Positions 1 to 5,862 of a DNA stretch of 6,181 nt are shown piece by piece; position 1 is the stretch's first letter; each line of letters starts with the position of its first letter. Source of the DNA: UBA685 sp002299005 (lineage in GTDB: Bacteria; Pseudomonadota; Alphaproteobacteria; Puniceispirillales; Puniceispirillaceae). Location: contig CAXAAH010000073.1 in the NCBI GenBank assembly GCA_963966775.1, forward strand, positions 1-6,181. The letters run 5' to 3'. The notes under the pieces were generated by a model that did no database searches, was not told the DNA's origin, and saw only the letters and a program-made list of their open reading frames with translations. The translations under genes and the position numbers were made by a program.

Positions 1-296
1 GAGAAAGCGCCACAGGTCTTGGCAAGCTTGGCAAGGTGGCACCATTGATGCCGCCACATACGTCTGAGAATTATCTGCAACATGAGATGGGCTTTCAGGT
101 CGGACGCAAACATGCGCGCACGATTCGCTTGCTTGCGTTGCTTATTGGTGGTGGTTTGCCGCTGATACTTTTATCAGCCATGCCGCTTAGTGCCTTTGCG
201 CTTATCATCGCGGTTGCGGGCGTTATCATCGGCCTGTTCTTTGAGCGCTGGTTATTCTTTGCCGAAGCCAAACATGTGGTGATGCTCTATTATTAA
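1..296 (+). CDS. dmsC: DMSO reductase-family membrane anchor subunit, DmsC-type (C-terminal end, 5' partial)
   Basis: The reading frame is open from the left edge (codons from base 3) and ends at TAA 294-296, so the start lies outside the window. About 97 residues are visible. DmsC is the multi-pass inner-membrane subunit that takes electrons from menaquinol/quinol and passes them to the iron-sulfur and molybdopterin subunits (DmsB, DmsA) in anaerobic respiration on DMSO or related S/N-oxides. The visible part has the motif ESATGLGKLGKV, then PPHTSENYLQHEMGF, a basic RKHARTIR segment, two adjoining hydrophobic stretches that would form the last one or two membrane helices, and the tail FERWLFFAEAKHVVMLYY, which I recognise as the usual DmsC C-terminus. 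The gene order dmsA-dmsB-dmsC predicts that the other subunits lie just upstream. The exact substrate cannot be told from this subunit. It is not obviously related to the pilin genes that follow. Confidence 0.85.
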   Translation, partial: ESATGLGKLGKVAPLMPPHTSENYLQHEMGFQVGRKHARTIRLLALLIGGGLPLILLSAMPLSAFALIIAVAGVIIGLFFERWLFFAEAKHVVMLYY

Positions 297-307
297 AGAC
301 TATCAAT

Positions 308-335
308 AAAGGATAGGCTATTTAGCTTAACCTTT
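308..335 (+). terminator. Stem-loop just downstream of dmsC, possible transcription terminator or 3'-end structure
   Basis: Bases 308-319 can pair with 324-335 around a four-base loop ATTT (320-323). The pairing is AAAGG with CCTTT, one A-A mismatch (313/330), then TAGGCT with AGCTTA including one G-T wobble. That gives 11 pairs starting 12 bases after the dmsC stop codon. There is no run of T after the stem, so it does not meet the usual intrinsic-terminator rule. It may instead be a 3'-end protecting hairpin or part of a tandem terminator with the stem-loop at 367-405. Confidence 0.35.
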
Positions 336-366
336 GGATCAATAACGGGTAGCTTCCCCTTTTGTG

Positions 367-413
367 CCCTTGACACGTGCCGCCTAAAAAGCGGATTGTC
401 AGGGGTATTTTGT
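367..413 (+). terminator. Second, longer stem-loop followed by TATTTTGT, probable rho-independent terminator
   Basis: CCCTTGACA (367-375) pairs with TGTCAGGGG (397-405) over nine positions with one G-T wobble. Above a small internal loop, CCGC (380-383) pairs with GCGG (391-394) around a seven-base loop. A short T-rich stretch, TATTTTGT (406-413), follows directly. This is a reasonable intrinsic terminator for the dms transcript. It ends only about 18 bases before the next gene, so it could equally be a structure in the leader of the pilin mRNA. A perfect -35-like TTGACA (370-375) lies in the left arm, but no good -10 follows at the right distance. Confidence 0.45.
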
Positions 414-430
414 GAGTTCTGTTTAAGTGA

Positions 431-2527
431 GTGCTGATTGTGGTGAAACAAGTATTTGGTCCAAAAGGCAGGTTTGGTCTTAAGGACGGCATCTCGACGA
501 TTGAGTTGCTTGTGGCGATGACAGTACTTTCAACCGCGGCCTTGGGTGTGTTTGGCATTTTATCAAACACCGAAACACAGCTGTTAGAATCTCGTAATGA
601 TTTCACCGCACAGCAATCAGAAGAAGCCCTTGGTACATTTGTTTATGATGAATTTATCTCCTATGATCCTGATATTGCCGCCTCTGGTCTAACCGCCTCC
701 AAGAGTGAGCAAACCTATCCAAATGGTCAGGTGCCAAACGCTGATTTGCGGTATCGCAGTCTCATGGGTAATGAGGCGCGCTATGGCGCGACAGGGGTTT
801 TGGCGAAATGCCGCCTTGCATCCGCGACCAATGAGAGCATCGGTACGGTCAGCTTTGCCTCTGATTGTGTGACAGTGCCAGAGGGCGCGTCAGATAATGA
901 GACGATAGCTGAGGTGATGAATGATTTGCTGCTAGCCGGTATCCCTATTTCATTTGGGATTGAGAATGTCGGCTCGCTATGTTCTGTGTCAACACCGATT
1001 GCCAGCGCGCTGACTGCCGCAGGCCAGACGGCTGTGATGAGTGTTGATAATCCAGATTGTCTTAACAGCCCTGTGACAGGCCAGCCAGCGGCAGATGCGG
1101 AATTAATTCTGCCACGCTTTGTGGTCTATAGCGGGGTTGATGCGAACCGTTTCAATACCTCTTTGATTGAGCGGCCAACAGGCAAATCTGTGGGTATGGC
1201 GCTAACAGGCCCGTCTGCCATTAGTGTCGCATCAGGCGTTAGCACAGCTGATACGAATTTCCTGTTATCATCGCTTGCTGATGATGATACGGGGCTTGTG
1301 TCTTTTACCACCACACTTGCCGGTGTTGAGCTATCTATATCGAACGCCGCTGGTGCGACTATTACGGGCAATAATACCAATAATTTGACCCTCACAGGCA
1401 CGATTGGCCAATTAAAAGATGCCATTCGTAATTTCTTTTATCAATCGCCTGATGGGTATTTTGGGGATGATTCTGTGTCTGTTGTGGCACGTTCAGGGCC
1501 GTTGCGTTCGGCGTTATCTGTGCCAGTTGATATCGCGCCGAATTGCGGTAATCAGCAAAATGGCACGGCGACAAGATTTGATCTTGGCTATGTTGATAAT
1601 TCAACAGGTGTCCCGTTCTTTGATGAGAGTACCGCCAGCTTTATCACCACAGTATCTGTGTTTGATGATGCGTCACCCACACATTTTTATGGCTATTGTA
1701 AACCTGGTCAGTATCTCTATGAATATGTCGATGAGACGAGGACAAACTCATGCGGCTCTTCGACGGTTGTTATTGATGGCATTACTTACCAGCCGAACTC
1801 ACCGCGTTTAATGCAAGATCCCGATAATACGTCTTGGGCAATTAATCGTGCGATCAATGTGTTCCTCTATGAGGAAAGCGATAATTTGACAGAAAATCGC
1901 TATGCCTTGCAGGTTATGTTGGATGCCTATCCTGGGACATGCAATACAGGCTCAACGTCAAATAGCTTGGCTGATTCACGTTCCACTGGCATTGCAATGC
2001 GTAATGAAGATTTCAAAGCCCTTACCGAACCAGATCCATTTTATCCAGATTCTAAAGTCAGAACAGGCTCACAATCAGAAAAAGATGATAGACGCTGTCA
2101 CATGGGCTTCCGGATATCGAATATTGAGGATAACAGAAACCTTGATAACCAATCTGACTTGCATACTTTTACGGATGACCCAGGGGAATATACGGCTGTG
2201 ATTGGTGATGATAATTCGCTGGTGGCAGCCGCTAGTTGGCGTGATCCTATTGATGGTGTTGTCATACCACTTCGGGTCGCTGGCTCGTCTCCTAATTCCC
2301 TATTCCGGCGCGAATTGCGTGATTATAATAGTGACCTTGCCTTTGGTAATGATGATCCGATTTTTGAATTGCTGTTCTATGACACGCTTGATGCTTGGAA
2401 TATTCGCTCGCTTGACCCTGTCACAAATACGATTGTCTTTAGACGCTTTGCCTTTGTTGAGGGCAACGCTGACCAGACACAAGCGATTCGTCTGAATATT
2501 AGCCAATCACGCCGGTGCGGCACATAG
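431..2527 (+). CDS. Large type IV pilin-like protein (prepilin leader plus cadherin-like module)
   Basis: This 698-residue protein begins with a class III prepilin signal: a basic leader, G20 as the processing site, and mature sequence ISTIELLVAM with Glu at +5 (E25). A hydrophobic helix to about residue 45 follows. By family knowledge such a protein is cut by a prepilin peptidase and inserted in the inner membrane for assembly into a type IV pilus, MSHA-like pilus or type II pseudopilus. Residues about 286-368 resemble a bacterial cadherin-like beta repeat (GVELSISNAAG, NNLTLTGTIGQLKDAI, then YQSPDGYFGDDSVSV). The rest is not recognised. It is Asp/Asn-rich and has ten cysteines, which suggests disulfides outside the cytoplasm. 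The frame is closed by TGA at 428-430, so GTG 431 is the furthest start. GTG 440 and GTG 443 are equally possible, because the only Shine-Dalgarno-like bases are a weak AAGTGAG (425-431). Ordinary minor pilins are far shorter, so the ectodomain is probably an adhesive or structural graft. It likely forms an operon with the next gene, 19 bp away. Confidence 0.8.
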   Translation: MLIVVKQVFGPKGRFGLKDGISTIELLVAMTVLSTAALGVFGILSNTETQLLESRNDFTAQQSEEALGTFVYDEFISYDPDIAASGLTASKSEQTYPNGQVPNADLRYRSLMGNEARYGATGVLAKCRLASATNESIGTVSFASDCVTVPEGASDNETIAEVMNDLLLAGIPISFGIENVGSLCSVSTPIASALTAAGQTAVMSVDNPDCLNSPVTGQPAADAELILPRFVVYSGVDANRFNTSLIERPTGKSVGMALTGPSAISVASGVSTADTNFLLSSLADDDTGLVSFTTTLAGVELSISNAAGATITGNNTNNLTLTGTIGQLKDAIRNFFYQSPDGYFGDDSVSVVARSGPLRSALSVPVDIAPNCGNQQNGTATRFDLGYVDNSTGVPFFDESTASFITTVSVFDDASPTHFYGYCKPGQYLYEYVDETRTNSCGSSTVVIDGITYQPNSPRLMQDPDNTSWAINRAINVFLYEESDNLTENRYALQVMLDAYPGTCNTGSTSNSLADSRSTGIAMRNEDFKALTEPDPFYPDSKVRTGSQSEKDDRRCHMGFRISNIEDNRNLDNQSDLHTFTDDPGEYTAVIGDDNSLVAAASWRDPIDGVVIPLRVAGSSPNSLFRRELRDYNSDLAFGNDDPIFELLFYDTLDAWNIRSLDPVTNTIVFRRFAFVEGNADQTQAIRLNISQSRRCGT

Positions 2528-2542
2528 AAGGAAGAAAAGGGA
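2528..2542 (+). promoter_or_regulatory. Purine-rich ribosome binding site for the 800-residue pilin gene
   Basis: The 19-bp gap between the two large pilin genes is almost all purine. AAGGGA at 2537-2542 is four bases from ATG 2547 and seven from the adjacent ATG 2550. An earlier AAGGAAG (2528-2534) is less well placed. This supports a start at 2547 or 2550 and independent initiation within a shared transcript. Confidence 0.6.
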
Positions 2543-2546
2543 CCAG

Positions 2547-4949
2547 ATGATGACCTTATTCACAATGCGCCAGAAAGCATTAAAGATGGCGAGCGGCTTC
2601 TCATTAGTCGAATTGATGGTCACTGTTACCTTGATGGCGGTTGTGGGCGTTGGGGTTGCCCAGCTGATGGATTACGTCAATTCCACAAGGGTGCGTGTGC
2701 AAACATCTGTGGTGCTTATCGAAGATGTTAATCAAGCCGAATTATATTTGCGCGCCAAAATGAAGACCGCTGATCGTATCAGTTTTAATGTCGATGCTGT
2801 CAGCACCAATGATGCTGATTTTAGCGCTGAATGCTTGTTATTATTACAGCGCGAAACCCAAGATAGGGTCGGCCTTAATCTTGTGAATAATTCAGGCACG
2901 GTCAAAACAAGTGGCTATCGTGGGCCGGGCAATGGGTCATCTTTTGCGCTTGGCATGTGGTTTAAGCGCGATAATGGGTCGAGCGATAATGAGACGATGG
3001 CACGTTGGGGGCGCTGGTCGCCGACCGATAACAGCTCTTTTGCGATGGTCATAAACCCTGATGGCGAGATTGAAGCGCGCGTTGGCCCGCGCCGGGCGGT
3101 CACGGTCAATCTTGATGGGCTGAATGATAATCGCTGGCACCATCTGGTAGCGAGCTTTGATAATAGCAGCTTCCTTGGCCAGTTTAATGATACGAGTTTT
3201 AAGCTTTATGTGGATGGCTATCCGCGCCAGTTAAGCTTTACGCATAATGATACGCTTTTGCAGATTGATAATGGGACATCTGCGGAGTTTTTTGAAATTG
3301 GCACAGCCTTTGCCAATGATAGCGCGGCGGCCTTCTCAGGATTGCTTGCGAATATTGAGCTTTATGGCTCATCAGCGACGCCTGTGAATGCGGGATCAAT
3401 TTATCTGCCAAATGCCAACCCGCTTGGTATGATAGAGGGCCTGAAATGGGATTTTGCCAATCTGACCAATCTGACTGTCACAGATAGCAGTGCGAACAGC
3501 CATAATGGCACGGCATCAAGCATTAGCACCAGCATGCCAACTATCACCTCAACAGATGAGCGTTATGCAGGTGATGTGTTTGCGATGGTTGATAGGCCGA
3601 ATGACGGCAATGCTAATTATGAGATGCTTTATCGCGAGAATTTCAGTGATTGTCCGACCTCTCTTGCAGAGGCGTCGGGCTTTGCCACTGTGACCAAAGA
3701 TATCTTTGTGCGCCCCGATACATCCGCTTTTTTTGAACGCTCAGATAATAGCTCAAGTGATGTGTTGTTTAATTATGGCTATTCCTCTGGCCCCGGGTCG
3801 CGATCTTTTTCCTATGAGGCCGCACCCAAGAAGCTGACCTTAAATCGTAAGTTTCAAGATGAAGATTTCTGTTTAGCAGACCCTGATTTGGTGTTGAACC
3901 CGCCAGCGGGTGTGGCGACTTGTAATATCGCCAGAGGCTATGCGTATATTGCGACCGATTATGATAACACATCGGACGAGCTGTTTATCCCCGGTGCGCA
4001 ATATTGGGCAGATAACACAACCTATTATAATATCCCGAATGCACCATCTTCGATCATAGCGGCATGGAGCCAAGACACAGGTGTTTTGAGCTATACGATT
4101 ACCGATAACAGCACCGTGTCGATTGATGAGTGGGAATCGACCATGCGCTCGCTCTCTTACCGTGCGACTGCTGAAGATTACACACCGCAAAAAGAGATTG
4201 TGATCTCGCTTGGTTTCTTGCCGATGATGGTGGGAAATCAGTTCCATTTTTATGATTTTGTAGAATATAACACAAATGATGTTGTGGATTGGGAAACATC
4301 GCAGACATTGGCGAATGCCTCTATGTTCTGCGGTACGGCCGGATATCTTGCGACAGTGACAAGCGAGGCAGAGAATGATTTCTTGCTTGAGCGTTTCCGT
4401 AAATCAACCGGTTCTGTGCCTGCGGGCTGGCTTGGTGGCAGTGATGTTGCTAATCCGGGGGAATGGGTCTGGGAAGTGAACTCGCCAGAGGCAGGGATAC
4501 AGTTTTGGAGTCAGCCAGTCATGGAGGGCTATCCGTCATCCGGCCGGCCAATGCGTGAGGATGGCACCGCTGTGCCAGATGGCAGTTATACGCTGACAGA
4601 TTGGGTCGCCTTCCCTGGCACGCCAGCTGGCTCATTCACGCGTCGCACAACCGTTTCAACCGATGCGAATGTGGTGCTTGCCTATCAAAATTTTGCGAGT
4701 AACGAGCCAAATAATGCGGGCGGTAGTAACACAAATAATAATGAGCCTTATTTGCAGATTGTGGGCTCAACCCTTGGCAATGGCTATTGGAATGATTTGC
4801 CAGATACAAGAGATTGTCAGGATAATGAGCGGTATCAGCCTTGCGGTTATTATGTGGAATATGGCGGCCGGCCGGGTGAGTCTTTGAACTCACTGGTTTA
4901 TGAGCGCACGGTTGATCTCTCAGCCCAGCGTGAGTTCTGCCCTGACTAG
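2547..4949 (+). CDS. Modular type IV pilin with LamG-like and C-type lectin domains (candidate tip adhesin)
   Basis: This 800-residue protein starts with a textbook class III prepilin signal. G17 precedes mature FSLVELMV (Glu +5 is E22), followed by a hydrophobic helix to about residue 42. Residues about 118-285 look like a LamG/concanavalin-like module: SFALGMWFK, a WHHLVASFD strand at 197-205, KLYVDGYP at 219-226, and FSGLLANIELYG near its end. Residues about 455-556 resemble a cadherin-like repeat (GVLSYTITDNSTVSIDEWE, then MRSLSYRAT). Residues about 566-774 form a C-type lectin domain: GYLATVTSEAENDFL, GWLGGSD, NEPYLQI, EPN at 720-722 and WND at 748-750, ending GYYVEYGG. EPN with WND is the calcium-dependent, mannose-type binding signature. 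Eight cysteines are present. Known modular pilins, such as lectin-bearing PilC of Streptococcus sanguinis, suggest display at a filament tip. That role is inferred here. No frameshift is seen. ATG 2550 is an alternative start. Confidence 0.85.
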   Translation: MMTLFTMRQKALKMASGFSLVELMVTVTLMAVVGVGVAQLMDYVNSTRVRVQTSVVLIEDVNQAELYLRAKMKTADRISFNVDAVSTNDADFSAECLLLLQRETQDRVGLNLVNNSGTVKTSGYRGPGNGSSFALGMWFKRDNGSSDNETMARWGRWSPTDNSSFAMVINPDGEIEARVGPRRAVTVNLDGLNDNRWHHLVASFDNSSFLGQFNDTSFKLYVDGYPRQLSFTHNDTLLQIDNGTSAEFFEIGTAFANDSAAAFSGLLANIELYGSSATPVNAGSIYLPNANPLGMIEGLKWDFANLTNLTVTDSSANSHNGTASSISTSMPTITSTDERYAGDVFAMVDRPNDGNANYEMLYRENFSDCPTSLAEASGFATVTKDIFVRPDTSAFFERSDNSSSDVLFNYGYSSGPGSRSFSYEAAPKKLTLNRKFQDEDFCLADPDLVLNPPAGVATCNIARGYAYIATDYDNTSDELFIPGAQYWADNTTYYNIPNAPSSIIAAWSQDTGVLSYTITDNSTVSIDEWESTMRSLSYRATAEDYTPQKEIVISLGFLPMMVGNQFHFYDFVEYNTNDVVDWETSQTLANASMFCGTAGYLATVTSEAENDFLLERFRKSTGSVPAGWLGGSDVANPGEWVWEVNSPEAGIQFWSQPVMEGYPSSGRPMREDGTAVPDGSYTLTDWVAFPGTPAGSFTRRTTVSTDANVVLAYQNFASNEPNNAGGSNTNNNEPYLQIVGSTLGNGYWNDLPDTRDCQDNERYQPCGYYVEYGGRPGESLNSLVYERTVDLSAQREFCPD

Positions 4950-4965
4950 CGGCAAGGGTTAAGCG

Positions 4966-5553
4966 CTAATATTCATTGAGGTTAAGCGTATAAAAGCTGC
5001 CTTTAATATTGGCGAGCTCACTTGTGAAAAGTGCCATGCCAAAGCCCTCGGCAACGCCGCATGATACGATAAGATAGCGGTGATAGCGATCATCGCCGCT
5101 ATCATTTTGGGTGGCTGGTTTGCCCTTATCAACAATGAAGGAAATTATCTGACGGCCATTCACCTCTGAGATGGGGGAGTAGCGGGTATTGGCAAGGGAT
5201 ATCAAGCCATTGCCTGTACCAATTAGCGCGCTGTCAACCGCATTGATGCGGCCCTCACACGCTCTTGCAAGGGCAATGGAATCAGCTGAATGACTGCTCG
5301 CCTCAAAGCCAGATGGCTCACCACCTGCTTGCTTGGCAAGATAGATGGTTATTTCAAGCTGTTCACGTGCTTCGGTATTTAAAAAAGAGGTCACTTGGCC
5401 TTTGACATTCGCCTCTTGCGAGCCGCCCACAAGCCCTAATAGCGGGATGGCGGCGACTGACATAATCGAGACAATCAAAATAGCCGCAACAAGCGCAAAG
5501 CCTTCTTGCTTTTGGGGGATGGTTTTTAAAGAGGCCCGAAAAATTTGCATCAT
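4966..5553 (-). CDS. PilX/GspK/MshP-like minor pilin lacking Glu+5
   Basis: This 195-residue protein (ATG at 5553-5551, stop at 4968-4966) has a leader ending KQEG, the site G18|F19, and a long hydrophobic helix FALVAAILIVSIMSVAA. The residue at mature +5 is Ala instead of Glu. That is typical of GspK, PilX and MshP-type minor pilins, which sit at or near the filament tip or prime assembly. After the helix comes the segment NTEAREQLEITIYLAKQ, like the helix of PilX-type proteins, then a small globular region with two cysteines (C99 and C165) that could form a disulfide. The frame opens with GTG-ATG-ATG. ATG 5553 is chosen because AAGGTG lies seven bases upstream. The gene converges on the two large pilin genes with a 16-bp gap, so it has its own promoter. 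Its likely partners are those two proteins, by proximity and shared leader type. An exact family assignment is not possible by eye. Confidence 0.75.
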   Translation of the reverse strand: MMQIFRASLKTIPQKQEGFALVAAILIVSIMSVAAIPLLGLVGGSQEANVKGQVTSFLNTEAREQLEITIYLAKQAGGEPSGFEASSHSADSIALARACEGRINAVDSALIGTGNGLISLANTRYSPISEVNGRQIISFIVDKGKPATQNDSGDDRYHRYLIVSCGVAEGFGMALFTSELANIKGSFYTLNLNEY

Positions 5554-5560
5554 CACAAAA

Positions 5561-5566
5561 CACCTT
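5561..5566 (-). promoter_or_regulatory. Ribosome binding site of the minus-strand minor pilin gene
   Basis: Read on the minus strand, AAGGTG is followed by seven bases (TTTTGTG) and then ATG at 5553. This spacing is better than that for GTG 5556 (four bases) or ATG 5550 (ten bases), so it decides the start chosen for this gene. Confidence 0.55.
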
Positions 5567-5850
5567 AGCTATTGCTAGAATACTTGCCAGATAAGTGACG
5601 CGCTTAGCTGGTGACTATCATTGGGGATAATGTAGCTGAATTTTTTGAAAAAAGACCAAAAAAAACGCCTTTTGACCTGTCAATTGCCAGAAATGTTGGA
5701 TCATCTTTTTGGCTTGATGCTTGTTTTGGTTGATTTCGGCACAGAATATAGGCAAAACAGGGGCGTGTTTTCAGCATAGATTATTAATCAAAGCCCGCTT
5801 ATGGCCTATCACCCTATCAAAGGGGGGAAGCTTTTAAGCCCTAGACAAAA

Positions 5851-5857
5851 AAGAGAG
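5851..5857 (+). promoter_or_regulatory. Ribosome binding site of the pyrophosphatase gene
   Basis: AAGAGAG ends five bases before ATG 5863. It is a modest Shine-Dalgarno match, but together with the conserved family N-terminus it supports this start. Confidence 0.5.
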
Positions 5858-5862
5858 TGGCC

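Larger units (their letters stand above)
5554..5862. other. Intergenic region between divergent minor pilin and pyrophosphatase genes
   Basis: These 309 bases must hold the promoters of both divergent genes, but no pair of -35/-10 boxes is convincing on either strand. Visible elements are as follows. An A/T tract cluster at 5641-5668 has six T, G, six A, and then eight A. A short dyad TTGAC-CT-GTCAA lies at 5672-5683. An AT-rich hexamer TATAGG at 5747-5752 has only a poor TTGTTT 20 bases upstream. A run of six G lies at 5822-5827. No open frame resembling a gene and no RNA gene was recognised here. Confidence 0.5.

Noticed and set aside
370..399. Perfect -35-like TTGACA (370-375) as a promoter for the pilin operon
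   Set aside because: The hexamer 18 bases downstream (GATTGT, 394-399) matches the -10 consensus at only three of six positions, and TATTTT at 406 is too far away. The TTGACA is better explained as part of the stem-loop arm.
322..606. Minus-strand open frame of 94 codons overlapping the start of the first pilin gene
   Set aside because: It shows no family resemblance and is best explained as a shadow of the plus-strand pilin gene. The same holds for the other short frames inside 431-4949 and opposite 4966-5553.
4242..4949. C-type lectin domain as the variable protein of a diversity-generating retroelement, suggested by the Asn-rich stretch near 4700-4745
   Set aside because: No reverse transcriptase gene, accessory gene or template-repeat copy of this segment is in the window, and the EPN/WND residues are kept, which argues for an ordinary calcium-dependent lectin. 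A search of the flanking sequence would settle it.
4957..4988. Nine-base direct repeat GGTTAAGCG at 4957-4965 and 4980-4988
   Set aside because: It is short, the second copy lies in the coding end of the minus-strand gene, and there are no other signs of an attachment site or insertion.
5721..5752. TTGTTT (5721-5726) with TATAGG (5747-5752) as the ppa promoter
   Set aside because: The spacer is 20 bases and both boxes are poor matches, so it is not listed as a feature.
5822..5827. Run of six G upstream of ppa as a phase-variation tract
   Set aside because: Six bases is too short to slip at a useful rate, and a core metabolic gene is an unlikely target.
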